From positions 24,843,912 through 24,907,911 of the forward strand of contig CM055093.1 in NCBI GenBank assembly GCA_029204225.1: a stretch of DNA of 64,000 nucleotides, written 5' to 3'. Position 1 is the stretch's first letter. The number at the start of each line of letters is the position of its first letter. Source of the stretch: Diphasiastrum complanatum. Taxonomy: Eukaryota; Streptophyta; Lycopodiopsida; Lycopodiales; Lycopodiaceae. Positions 22,276 to 33,001 of the stretch are shown here, one piece after another. Made by a program: the position numbers and the translations under genes. The notes beneath the pieces were generated by a model that made no database searches, was not told where the DNA came from, and was given only the letters and a program-made list of their open reading frames with translations.

Positions 22276-23645
22276 TCAGGCTTGCTGAACTGGCGGAGCA
22301 GGCTGCCAAAACTTGCGTAATCGGCTGCCATTTACCAGAGTATCAAATCGTTTTCCATCCAAGTGCTCAAGAATTATTGCGCCATAGTTTAGGATTTCCT
22401 TCACTTTATACAGGCCTTCCCCGATATACTTCAACTTACCCTTGATCAGTTTGGTTTTGTACATCAATGCAAGATCTCCTGCTTTCAGATCTTTCGTGTG
22501 CAAACGACGATCGTGCCATGCCTTGCGGTGGCCTTTCTCTGCCGCTAAGGCATGAACTGCCATCAATCGGGTTTCACATAATTTGTGCAACGCTTCATGA
22601 CGGAGTTGTAAGGACATATCATTATTTAAGCATTCCGTTGCTGCTATGCGTAAAGATGGGATTAAAAATTTAATTGGCATAACAGCATCTTGACCATAAA
22701 CCAGTTGAAAAGGTGTTTGATTTGTACTATTTTTGTAAGCGGTTCTGAATGCCCATAATGCTGCATGCAGTTTATGTTCCCAATCAAACCGACTTGCTTC
22801 AACTGTCTTTGTCATAATGGTGCAAAGAATCTTATTGGAAGATTCAACTTGGCCATTCCCTCTGGGATAATAGGGAGTACTAAATCTGTGTATAACGAAA
22901 AAATCTTCCAGTAAACACTCTATTGTTTGATTAACAAAGTGTGTACCCCGGTCACTGACAATTTCGATTGGACATCCAAATCTGATTGTAATATTTTCAT
23001 ATAGGAACTTGGCCGTAGATTTCGCATCAGCCACTTTGACAGCTTTGGCTTCAACCCACTTGGTCATATAATCAGTTGCAACGATAGTAGGATGAATAGG
23101 ACCAACATAATCCAGTCCCCATTTTTCAAACGGTGCTTGCGATAAAATCGGATGTAAGGTTCATAATTCTGTCGAGTAGGCCGTCGTGCTCGCTGGCAAA
23201 CATCACATGTCTGAATAAAATTTTTTGTGTCCTTATGAAGCGTAGGCCACCAACAACCGGATTGCAAAAGTTTGCGAACAGTAATATCTCTAGAGAAGTG
23301 TCCTCCACCCATGCCATCATGTGAAAACATGATTAAATCTGGTACTTCATGTGGTAAAACACATCTTCGTAAAATATTATCTGATCCACGACGGTACAAT
23401 TGTCCTGCAATTAATTGATAAGGTTGAGCCTTATGAATCAATTGTCTCTTATGTACTTTTGTCAAAGAGTCATTCGGTTGTCCTAGCATCAGGTACTCAA
23501 CAATATATGTCGCCCACTCAGGTACTGCTTTAACATAGAACAACGCAGCATTTGGCAGTTCATCATCCACTTCAGTATTAACTAGTGCGGATTCAATTCG
23601 CAAAACGTGATCGGCTAGATAATGTTGCTTTCCCTTTCTAACCAC
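22276..23645 (-). pseudogene. gypsy element 1 integrase
   Basis: It starts in the connecting region after RNase H. An HHCC zinc finger follows (HDGMGGGHFSRD... and CDVCQRA, near 23320-23190). After a stop and frameshift near 23065 comes the catalytic core (MTKWVEAKAV, FGCPIEIVSDRGTHF with the second Asp, YYPRGNGQVESSNK with the Glu). The C-terminal part has the GDLALMYKTKLIKGK and SRLRKFW motifs of gypsy integrases. The ORF stops at 22276. Except for the break at 23065 the domain looks intact. Confidence 0.85.
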
Positions 23646-23648
23646 AAT

Positions 23649-24720
23649 TCAAAAGTCAAATTCAGTCAATAATAATAACCATCTTGCAATACATCCAGTA
23701 TTACACGTCTTGTTTACCAAGTAAAGTAACGGTTGACGATCCGTATAAAATGCAAAGTGCATTTCCATGAGGTAGTGACAAAATTTTCGAATAGAAAAAA
23801 TCATGGCTAGCGCTTTGTGTTCTGTTGTTGAATAATTATTCTCTGGATCTGTAAGTTGTCTACATGCAAATCGTATGGGATAATCCTTCTTATAGTCACC
23901 TGGCTGCATCAAAACTTATCCAATGGCGTATTTTGAGGCATCCGTATGAACATGAAACTCTAATGTCCAATCTGGAGAACGCGGTATTGGTGCTGAAGAT
24001 AATGCTTTTTTTAACTTTTCAAAGGCTTCTAACGCCTCTACTGTCCAAATAGGAACAATAGTTAGTTTGTATATAGGTCGTGCTAAATTCGCAAAGAAGA
24101 TAGTAAAAATTCGATAGTAGTTCGCATGACCCATAAACACATAAACTCCTCGAATTGTTGCTGGCGGTGGCAATTCCACAATAACTTTGATCTTAGAATA
24201 ATCGGTGGCAATACCATGTCTTGATATCACATGTCCAAGCACAACTCCGTGCGAAACCCATATCTGGCATTTTCTTGGATTTAGAGAAATCTGATATTTG
24301 CGGCATCTTTCAAATACTTTCTCCAATCGATCCAGGTGGTCTGTATCTGTACTATGAACTCTCAAGTCGTCCAAGTAAATTTCAAAGAATTTCTGCAGAT
24401 AATCTTTAAAAGCAAATTGCATTACTCTTTGGAATGAACTTGGTGCATTACAGAGTCCAAACGGCATTACTTTGTAAGCATAGGTGCCCCATTCTGTTGC
24501 AAAAGCAATTTTGTGACGATCGGCAGGTGCAATATTAACCTGGTTGTAACCACTAAATCCATTCAAGAAACTATAAGCTTCCGCTCCAGCAAGGCGATCC
24601 AAAATGCTTTCAGTAAAAGGCAACGGAATGTGATCCTTCTGTGTCACTTTATTCATTGCTTTGAGATTCACACAGATTCGCAATTTCTCATTTTTCTTAG
24701 GAACAATGACAATCGTTGAA
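23649..24720 (-). pseudogene. gypsy element 1 reverse transcriptase and RNase H
   Basis: RT motifs in order: IVPKKNEKLRICVNLKAMN, FLNGFSGYNQV, TYAYKVMPFGLCNAPSSFQR, and the catalytic YLDDL. The GHVISRHGI thumb follows, then RNase H (EFHVHTDASKYAIG, then PIRFACRQL, then FYTDRQPL). Interruptions are a stop near 24722 at the RT entry, another near 23912, and one near 23646. YLDD is an accepted variant of the gypsy YVDD/YIDD box, so catalysis need not have been lost there. Confidence 0.87.
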
Positions 24721-24725
24721 ATTCA

Positions 24726-25560
24726 TTATGTATGTTCGATCTCATAAATGAAATCGGCATCAAGTAATCTCTGAAGTTCATTCTTTATCAGATCTGCCAC
24801 ATTAGGATTACAGCGATAGAACTTTGTAACCTTTGGTACTGCATCAAGTACTAAAGGTATGGTATGTTCAATCACTGATGTCGAAATACCCTTCAAATCT
24901 TGATAAGTCCATGCAAAGCAATTTTGATACTTAATAAGTAACAAACCAGGTGCTTGATACTGTTCAGGAGTAAGTTGTGATCCCACTTGTACAATTTTTT
25001 CCGGTTCTCCTGGTTCAACAAGATTCATTGGTTGCGTCCTAGCTGGGCCATCGTAAACCTCTCTAGATTCCGGCATGTGTTCTTCAGGTTCATGATGTGC
25101 TTTAGGTAACATAATAATCACATCATCCAGTGTATAACGTTTAAAATGCTATGGCATATCATGCTGGACTACATTTGCCTATTCGTTTTCAAAAGGACTT
25201 GTCTTGGATCTTCATTTAGCCTTCTTAGTAGGAATTGATCGTAGAGGTGATGAATTTCGGGATGATAAATCTTTCTTCACAGGTGAAGACTTCCTAGACG
25301 ATGATGTCTTGCTGGAAATCTGACTTGAAGAATCATTCTTGACTTTTCCTTTGCCTTTATCCAATAGAGGTGGCACTTCCTTTGAATCGATCTTTTGAGG
25401 AGGATTTTCCCATTGCAGGACCGTATTATAGTGTTGCTTAGCTTGTTTCTTCGTTATCAAACCTATGATCCTGCCTCCCTTCAATATAACTGCTTTGGGC
25501 GGTTTGATTGTTGGTTCATCAGGAACATTATGCACTCCAAATCTAGTCGGATCCATATGA
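24726..25560 (-). pseudogene. gypsy element 1 protease-RT linker
   Basis: It includes a serine/lysine-rich spacer (25350-25212, with repeated SS runs), then a DVIIMLPKAHHEPEEHMPE stretch. The RT N-terminal segment follows (LLIKYQNCFAWTYQDLKGI, then the EHTIPL block). Two or three stops lie between 25121 and 25212. The equivalent stretch in gypsy element 2 (55740-55350) ends in a deletion that removes RT. Confidence 0.7.
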
Positions 25561-25568
25561 TGTAGAAT

Positions 25569-26613
25569 CTATTCATCCGTAAGTTCTGCATTGCCATCAT
25601 AAGTTAAGGCATGGCTCACTGGTATGAGATCATCCTCAATTGGATCTGGTATAGGTTCTGTTGATATCCAGGCTACATTCAACACATTTAGTGGAAACGT
25701 GATTGGTGTATCCAAAGTTTGATCTAATAAGGAAATCTCGTTCAACTCTGATTGAATATCTTGTTGACACATATATCCTATTGTACAATCAATTGTTGCA
25801 AGAGCTTCATTCCAATTGATTATCCGTTTGAGAATCGTAGTGAACTCCCAATTTTTTCTCTGGTTGATCACAAGTGTGATTCGTTGTTGATGAATCGTCA
25901 TCTGCTTTTTGAACCACTGATTTGATAGTCCAAGTCGTAGGATCAACTTTAACTGCACGTTCACGATTTTCAAAAGTGATTTTTTTGGTACCCCAGTTAT
26001 GAATTACTTGCACAACTCGTAACCATGGACGTCCTAATAGAACTCGGTAGACATTTGGTGGTTCTGGTAAGTCCATCACAATGAAAGTAATGACGAATTG
26101 TACTCCTGCAATCCTGACAGGTATATCTTCCACCATTCCTCGTGGATGAACTGTCGTCTGATCCGCTAGCTTAATATCAAAAGTAGCAGGCTTAATCTTT
26201 GTAAGACCCCATTTTGTACATAGCTTTGTAGAAATCAGGTTAACTCCTGAACCGCCATCTATCACGGCTGCTTCTTTAGAAAATTGTCTATGTTGTATCG
26301 GCAGAGTGCTATTCTTTTGTTCACTTTCCCAAGCGGCTCCAGCATGGAGTACATCGTTAGATTCTTCAAATCCAGCGCAAAAAAGCGGCTCCTGGTGGAC
26401 TCCTAGTTCTTCTTGAGCTAACTTTTGCGCTAAGACTTCTTTAGCTTTTGGCACCAACTTTAGGAACTTTCCCAATGAAATATTGATCTTGCTAGACAAA
26501 ATGTTCATGACTAATTCTGTATGCGGTGCTTCCGATTCAGTCATCTTGAAAGGTTCTTCGTGATGATGTAATTGATCATTCATATCCATACGAAAATTTC
26601 TTGGAGGCTGCAA
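25569..26613 (-). pseudogene. gypsy element 1 aspartic protease region
   Basis: It has the AVIDGGSGVNLIS site (near 26275-26235) typical of retropepsins, and a LLGRPWLR end near 26030, as in gypsy proteases of the Athila/Tat-like kind. A frameshift near 25850 separates it from the conserved PIEDDLIPVSHALTYDG stretch at 25650-25590. It is preceded by a long linker after gag. Confidence 0.75.
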
Positions 26614-26685
26614 TGGTGAACACCGAACTTCAGTTGTTACTTTAGCAGCTTCAAGTTCCTCTTCTTCTTGCAGATGTTTAATCGA

Positions 26686-27360
26686 CTATCTCATATCCTG
26701 ATATCTTTGTTTTTCTGCATTAAGATTTGGATAGACTCCCAATGTTGTTGGTGTTTCGTTCAATGGAATAGAATCAGCAGGTATTGGATCCACTACTGGT
26801 TCTTTTTGCTTTTGTGCTCTGGTGACCACCATCAAGGGTGCACTTGGTTTATTTGGAGCTATTGATCCTTGCTTGATGGTTACCAAATTTATAGGTGCTG
26901 CAGCTGGTGGTAGTTTCGGTCTTGCTGGACAGTCTTTATAGCAATGCCCATATCCACAATCACAACAAAATGGTACAATTTTTTTTTATTTGGGCATTCT
27001 GCAACTCTGTGATTTTATCCACATGCAAAGCATCCAAGTGGTGCTCTGGTCCAATTTCTCGAGGCTTGTTGTTGAGCGGCAGTATAAATGGCATATTGTT
27101 TTGAAGATCCACCTTCCTGATTATTACCATAGTTCCATTGCTCAGCACTTCCGTAAGGTTCTGGTTCCATGAAATTGGCAGGAGGAGCGGAGTGTTTTGG
27201 TGGGGCAGGCAAAGCTAGACGTTATGAGTATCCAAGAGTAGATTGTTGCAATCTTGCTGCTGGATTTCCTCCATACTGTGGATTTCGATATCCCATCTGG
27301 GCATATCGTTGCTGAATTATCCGAGGGTTGAAGTTGCAAAAAGCAGTCCCATGGTCAGGT
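26686..27360 (-). pseudogene. gypsy element 1 gag C-terminal part with two more knuckles
   Basis: It contains two CX2CX3HX4C motifs, one at about 27036-26994 (CFACG, a stop codon, NHRVAEC) and one at about 26971-26936 (CCDCGYGHCYKDC). A Pro/Ala-rich region follows, then a basic VVTRAQKQKEP segment. With the knuckle near 27440 this gives three. The stop codon inside the second knuckle shows that the copy is inactive. Confidence 0.7.
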
Positions 27361-27379
27361 GAATTACACTAATTTCCAT

Positions 27380-28247
27380 TCATTTTTTCAATTGAGGACA
27401 CTTGTTCACTGTGTGATTTCCTATACAAATAGAACACCAGATATTTTTCCTGGTAGGAAGAGTCTTTGCAAACTTCTCAGGTTCCTTGTTCGCTTCTCCG
27501 TGGAAATTTTCCAATGCTTTGATCTTCTCATCAAATTGCAACTGCAACTTTTCCATCTGTTTCTGCTGGGTCTTCCCAAGTTTCTCGAACTCATTGAGCA
27601 TCATTTCTGCAATAGCATTGGCATTCGTTGATGCAATAGTGGTGGATGTCATAGTAGTCTGCCCTGCTGTATAAGGCAACATACTGACATTCGGCTCATC
27701 ATCTGAATCTTCATCCTCCTCCCGAATTGCATCGTCCATAGCATTTTGCAAAAGTGCGTACTCATTATGGCGTTTCAGCTCACGTCTGATCCGTTTAGGT
27801 AGAACTGACAAAAACCACATAATCATGGCATTTTCATTAATCAGCTCAGGTTTGCATTCAGATCTAAGACGTTTCACCCTTTCGATGTAATCTCGAACCA
27901 TTTCCTGCTTTCCCAATTTAAATACTACTTACAAGTAGGAAAGGGTCTTCCATAAACTTTTGTGGTTTGAACCGTGTTATAAGGGCTCGTTTAACAACCT
28001 CCCAATCTGTACGCTCAGTTTCATCTTGGTTATAGTACCAATCTTGTGCTGCACCTGTTAAGGCCATAGAAAACAACTTAAGTTTATCTTGAGGATAGAT
28101 CTCACCATAGACCTCACAGGAGTTAGCATAGGTCTGTAGAAATCTAACTGCATCTGTTAATCCATTATATTTGGGTAGATCCAATCGGGGTGCTCTTCTA
28201 ACAATAATTGGATTGACCTCATGTGGAGCAGCTCCAGGGGCAGCCAT
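27380..28247 (-). pseudogene. gypsy element 1 gag (capsid and first zinc knuckle)
   Basis: The ATG at 28247 opens MAAPGAAPHEVNPII. The capsid core follows (FSMALTGAAQDWYYNQ, the usual A..WY/W signature, then RFKPQKF). A stop and frameshift near 27917 split it from the second half (YIERVKRLRSEC, FLSVLPKRIRRELKRH). That half ends in a coiled, Gln/Lys-rich helix (EFEKLGKTQQKQMEKLQLQF) and the knuckle CSICIGNHTVNKC. The knuckle spacing is CX2CX3HX4C and not the standard X4. Confidence 0.85.
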
Positions 28248-28249
28248 CT

Positions 28250-29454
28250 TTACAAATTTAGATCAAATAGATAATGAGATTGGATCTAGATTTTTTCAAA
28301 AAACTATCTTAGATTAGATCTGCTAGATCTATTCCACTTTTCAAGAATCTGATTCTATATGATGAAAAACTTTCCAAAATTCGATCAATCGATACTTCTC
28401 AAAAATGATAAATCTCTCAGAATCCAATTCAGAATATATCAGATTTTATCCAAATTTTGACAGAGACTTGATCTAGAAAATCAAAAACTAAAAATAGGAC
28501 TGGCGAAGGTTCACTAGGCGAAGGTTGGCTCGGCGAAATTTAAACAGTGCTATGTTGGGAAAAAGAAACTCTCTGAACACTTTTTTGGCAATTTCTTGGA
28601 AAATAACCTTCGCCGACTTCTCAGATGGAAGATATGACACAGATAAAACTATGGAAAACCGGACGAAGGTTTTTGACACAAGGAAATACAGTTTCTGTAA
28701 TCTAGCGAGGGTAAAAATCAAGATTTTTTGTGATCTGATCAAGAAGAATCTTCACCGAACTCAAAAAATAGTATTTTTCTATAATAGAATGTTTTGGAAA
28801 CTCGACGAAGGTCCAGGCGAAGGATCAAGAGTAATACTGGTAATAAAAAGTGATTTTTTTTGGCAAAAATATGACAATATGACAACTGATCCTCTAAAAC
28901 CCTTTCGATTTTTGGTATTATTCTTCGTCGACCTGACAGTAGATAAATCTGAATCACATCTTAGCATAGTAAATCGGGCGAAGGTTCTTTTTCTGTATTT
29001 TTTAGGGTTTTGATAATTTTTAGTGTTTTTTGGCGGTTTTTCTGATGTTTCAAAACATCTGCTGGGAATTAATCTTCGCCCTTCAAACTGAAGGTTCTGT
29101 AAACAAAACCGAAGGTGTCTGCAATTTGGTGAAGGTTTATTGAAAGAGGGTGAAAAGTTCTGAGCTCTGATGACGCTTTTTGTCTCTTTTTGACCAAATG
29201 TGACAGATTTGACCAATTTTTGTTATTTTCTCTGATATCTCAGATCCAAATGGATCTTAAGATTGGTGATCTGAATAGCTTTTCCTGTTTAATAATCAGA
29301 TTAGATTTCAAACAAGCAAATCGACTCAAATCAGGCAAAATCAATCCCAAACTAACACTAAAATGCAGATCTAACACTATTCATGCCACAGCAAGATGCC
29401 TAATGCAAGCTAACCATCAACCAAACATACTGCAAATTGAAAAATTGGCGTAGG
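28250..29454 (-). other. gypsy element 1 leader between primer site and gag
   Basis: About 1.2 kb without a credible gene. It holds at least a dozen copies or variants of GCGAAGGT, with exact matches at 28503, 28518, 28606 (complement) and 28979. Open frames on both strands here (for example 28525-29013 and 29216-28779) have biased, domain-free translations and look like chance. Confidence 0.6.
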
Positions 29455-29476
29455 TCCCTGGCAACGGTGCCAAAAT
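29455..29476 (-). other. gypsy primer-binding site (tRNA-Asp type)
   Basis: On the minus strand the sequence reads TTGGCACCGTTGCCAGGGAC, close to the TGGCGCCGTTGCCGGGGAC primer site complementary to tRNA-Asp used by many plant gypsy elements. It lies directly next to the TG that starts the LTR at 29477 (plus-strand view). Confidence 0.75.
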
Positions 29477-29705
29477 TGTAGTGGGTTTCTTTCTTTGCCT
29501 AACCTGAATCCAAGATCTAGTCAATCTAGCATCAAAGAGACGGAGTTAGTTGTCACGCGTAGGTTCGTTCCCATTTTATAAAGTCCCGCAAAAAGGCCTA
29601 AAGTCCTTTATTAACTTTTAACTAATCAATCAGATAACTATCTGATCATCGGGTTGGACTTACACACGCAGGGTGCCAGATCTCTCTCACTTATTAACTA
29701 GGGTT
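29477..29705 (-). repeat. 5' LTR (part) of gypsy element 1
   Basis: The plus strand begins TGTAGTGGG right after the primer site, so on the element's strand the LTR ends CCCACTACA. The stretch GGGTTGGACTTACACACG near 29652 is matched by GGGTTGGACTAACACACG near 51508, at the far end of gypsy element 2, as expected of LTRs of one family. The outer end is not defined; a gag frame on the plus strand starts at 29710. Confidence 0.6.
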
Positions 29706-29709
29706 AGGA

Positions 29710-30590
29710 TTGCCATCTATTGATGAAATACAATCTGAAATCGCACGTTACAACCTTGTATTTGACGGACAACCAAGTTCAATCAGCATTGATGATTGGG
29801 TGACTGAATTAGAAGCTTATTTTCATCATCGCCATTATTCTGAAAAAGATAAAATCTATTTCGCCTCATTGTGCTTTCAAGGACAAGTTCGAGCATGGTG
29901 GGATATTCAAGCACATTTGGACACAAAGCTTTGGAGTCAATTCAAAATTGCTTGCATCGATAGTATTACCAGATTTTATGAGAAATCATTTGAGTCTCTC
30001 AACAAACTGGTTCTGTACAACAATTTAATCAGCAATTCTTGGCATTGGTTCAAAAGACAAAATTTGAGTACAAAAAATGTTTGAACTACTATGTGGGTTT
30101 CCTTCAAACGCCTATAAAGAATGTGCTTCAACCAATTCTTTCCAAATCCATTTATGCCGCTAGTTTTATGGAGTTACGCAATATGATGGATCGTGCACTT
30201 GCTCTGGAGCACTTATCTACAGACCATATCAATGAATGGTGGAAAGTCACCGCTCAATGGAAACCTTATTATTACAACCAACGACTGTCTGAATACGTTA
30301 GTCCTACCTTTTGATGGAAGCATCCACTCCATTAATATAGACAATTGGCTAGAGGATTTGGACTATAACTTCTACTATAGTGGAGGTATTGGTGACAGTG
30401 ATAAATGGTCCTAGTATTCGATTATGGAGAAGTATATCTTGTACAATGCTATATATATGGCGTACAACCTCAATATCGGAGCATTGTAGAAAACTATCTA
30501 CAAACTACTTCTCTCCAACCTGGGTTCCAATTAAGAAAAACTATGTAATATGTTTTAAAGTACGAGCATCAAGAACAAAGGCTTAAGTTG
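29710..30590 (+). pseudogene. retrotransposon gag relic with duplicated N-terminal segment
   Basis: The plus strand encodes a gag core (LVFDGQPSSISIDDWVTELE, then YFASLCFQGQVRAWWDI). A frameshift near 30010 leads into ALVQKTKFEYKKCLNYYVGF and then MMDRALALEHL. At about 30297 a second copy of the N-terminal motif begins (LPFDGSIHSINIDNWLEDLD), out of frame with the first. The second copy soon degenerates. The family is gypsy-like by the WW signature. No protease or RT with recognisable motifs follows. Confidence 0.6.
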
Positions 30591-30974
30591 GAAGTTGAAA
30601 GTAAAGTAGTACAATCCATATGGTTTGAGAAAATGAAGATGCGGATTCAGAAAGTGAGTGTATACACTAAAGCATCAGTGGATCGACAACTGCATGTGAA
30701 TGAAAGGGAAGAAACTTCTGAAGATGAAGATGATCCCATCAATGAGTCTGATGAGAAAAGTGATAACAACGAAGCAGATGAGCAAAACGAGGACAATGAG
30801 TCAGATGAGCAAAGTGACAACGAAAGTCAAGTCTCAGATCCAGATACAGTTGCAGGCAACAAAAGTCCAATTCAAGATTTTGATCAAGTTACAACAACAG
30901 ATGGTGAAAACCAGGATTTAGACGAAAGTCGAGATTCAGATCAAGATGTGAAAATAATTGAACATCCTTTTTGA
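30588..30974 (+). CDS. acidic repetitive open frame after the gag relic
   Basis: 128 codons with a strongly acidic, low-complexity middle: repeated SDE, NE and DEQ words (SDEKSDNNEADEQNEDNESD) from about residue 50 to 85. It follows the gag relic on the same strand. Such acidic tails occur in some gag proteins, but nothing catalytic is visible, so the function is unknown and the frame may be non-functional. Confidence 0.35.
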   Translation: MEVESKVVQSIWFEKMKMRIQKVSVYTKASVDRQLHVNEREETSEDEDDPINESDEKSDNNEADEQNEDNESDEQSDNESQVSDPDTVAGNKSPIQDFDQVTTTDGENQDLDESRDSDQDVKIIEHPF

Positions 30975-30999
30975 GTTTCACTTTAACCATCAAAGTCCG

Positions 31000-32290
31000 A
31001 AACTTGACCTACATCAATGCCTTAATTTGGTCAATGAACAAGCACCTATGGTTCGTCAGATTGAGAATATTGCTATGCTCAAAGAAAGTCGATCAAGGCA
31101 TTCACCAAGCTTTTAGATTGAGGACTATATGGCATTGACATTCCACGGCTTGGAATCGAGTGGCTATTTAAAGGATCCAATCCGCGAACCAATTCAATTA
31201 ATTTGGGAGCTTTTGAGAATATTTTTATTTTGACAACCATCTAATGGAGTATGAGGTATTCAACAAGGATATTTTCCACAATGAAGAGATTTCATTATTC
31301 CATATAAATCCAACTTGTATCAATATCTTGGATTATTGTTCAATGCCTCGTAGATCCATTTTACAAGATCTTCGAGTGACTTCAGTTGGAGCACCATTTC
31401 CTATGGATTCTCCAAAACTCGGAAGCCAAATTGTAATTCACATGCATATGCAGAATGTATGGATGTGAATAATGATTGGGAACAATTTCTCAGTCAATCA
31501 ACACTCTATAGAAAGCTGATTTTTAAATATGCCATCAATTTATATCAGTTTCTTTGGAGAAGTTTACATTGCTCAGTAGACTCTAATGTGATCAATCTTC
31601 AGTTGAGTAATGTCAACAATGATTGTTCATCAATGGCTATTTAGAACAATCGAAACATCAAATCCATGGTTCAACTTTGGAATGTATTTTCACTACTTGG
31701 GAATGATGCTTCAACGATTTATATGGGTAACTGCAAATTTTTTATTTCGAGACGAGAGTCTATTTTTGAGGTCAATCAGGTCAAATATTTACAACCACCT
31801 ATGAATGAGGTATTGACCAGATTTGAAGAAATATATTTTGGTCAACAGTATGCCCAGAGATATGCTTCTTCATACGACAGAGTGTCAATATTCATGTCGA
31901 GTACTTCATATGGAGCATTTATATATGAACAACAATTCATTACTACCAATGTTCATGACAAAATTATAATTTTCTTCATCAAATTAGTCAAACAACATGG
32001 ATTGGCAATTACGACAGAAGAGCCGGATGTAAGACAAAACCAAAAATCCAAGGGAATTGGATAAGCATCCGAATTAGTATGATGTTGAGGAAGCAGATAA
32101 AAGAGAATATTGCGATGACACACTCTGTCCATTCCATACAGATTGATTACCAACAAGCAATGTGGTGCTTCATCAACCTCTTCTTTGACCATCAATTTTT
32201 CCTCCGTGGGAACAAGGATTATAGTCTGAAGCTAGCAAAATGGATTCAATTTGACACCTTTGGATCTGTAACAAGGCAATAAATTATTTT
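31000..32290 (+). pseudogene. unassigned relic coding stretch, longest frame 31666-32064
   Basis: A series of overlapping open frames without canonical retroelement motifs. The longest is 132 codons at 31666-32064. Around residues 40-60 it reads QVKYLQPPMNEVLTRFEEIYF, which has the flavour of the linker between gypsy protease and RT (the LLxxFxDVF region), but this is a guess. It lies between the gag relic and the resumption of the copia LTR at 32427, so it probably belongs to the same inserted element. Confidence 0.3.
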
Positions 32291-32426
32291 TTTGGACGAC
32301 ACATCCTTAGTCATGAGTACTTCTAGCTTTCTATTGATATGCTATCATGATTGTCTTGTACTTTTCTTGCTTCTAGCTTTACTTCATTGTTATTACTATT
32401 TGCTTGGGATTTGGCACATGACACAC

Positions 32427-32601
32427 TGTTGATATTAATCAAAGTGCAATTTTTGTCTCACTACTATATTTTTCATTTGCGCAATTTGTATGAATCATTC
32501 TTCTTGAATATTTTTGTTGCTAACTGTTGCGTTTCCGTTTCTACATGCCTATGCTCAAAGCTTCGAGCTTTCGCTGCCGGTCATCCCCACGTTTAATGAC
32601 A
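32427..32601 (+). repeat. second part of 3' LTR of copia element D
   Basis: It matches 18052-18223 nearly throughout (TGTTGATATTAATCA, TTTGCGCAATTTGTATGAAT, CATTCTTCTTGAATATTT, CTCAAAGCTTCGA, CCGGTCA) and ends AATGACA where the 5' copy ends ACGACA. The missing left part of this LTR is at 20251-20305. Confidence 0.85.
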
Positions 32602-33001
32602 CAAACTACACTATGGAGCATTGACAATTAATCAAGAAGGAGTTCTAGAATCCAGATTTATTGGGAACGCCAACATCAGAAGGCCGACGAGTTGTGGACC
32701 ACAAACAAATAGGCCAGTTTTTGAACATTCTATTCTTTTACTATTAGATTTGTAGGTTTGTAATTGAATCAAATAGTTATTAATTTTAGTGGGTTTTATA
32801 TAAGGTTGGGTTTGAAATTTTTTGATCAGCACTGCTAATTGATGGAGAGTCCTAGTGTTACCAAAAAGACTTACCAAGCCATACGCGATACTCTAGTGTG
32901 ATTTTGAGATAGCATGGGAGATACAATCAACAGTCTCTAGATCTTGATTTTCATGAAAATTTTGAAACTATGGATGATAGATGCATCAAAAGCTTAGGTA
33001 G

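Larger units (their letters stand above)
20306..29700 (-). mobile_element. Ty3/gypsy element 1, near-complete domain set
   Basis: Minus-strand element with, in order from right to left: LTR start near 29477, tRNA-Asp-type primer site, leader, gag with three zinc knuckles, protease, RT, RNase H, integrase with an HHCC finger, then a 2-kb 3' region with a further open frame. Coding sequence is interrupted by roughly a dozen stops and frameshifts but no large deletion, so it is moderately young. A 3' LTR matching 29477-29700 was not found on the left, so the left boundary is set only by the break in the copia LTR at 20305. Its relative at 51.4-56.9 kb shares the same architecture. Confidence 0.8.
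17997..32601 (+). mobile_element. Ty1/copia element D, 3' LTR split by a 12.1-kb insertion
   Basis: 5' LTR 17997-18223; interior 18224-20250 with gag, zinc knuckle, protease remnant, RT and RNase H; polypurine tract TAATGGGGAG at 20241-20250; first part of the 3' LTR 20251-20305; foreign DNA 20306-32426; rest of the 3' LTR 32427-32601. Without the insertion the element would be only about 2.5 kb, because integrase and the first third of RT are deleted. The five bases on either side (AGAAC and CAAAC) are not identical, so the target duplication has decayed or an end is misplaced. Confidence 0.75.

Noticed and set aside
28525-29216. Open frames on both strands in the gypsy leader
   Set aside because: They overlap each other, contain the repeated GCGAAGGT word and show no retroelement or host motif.
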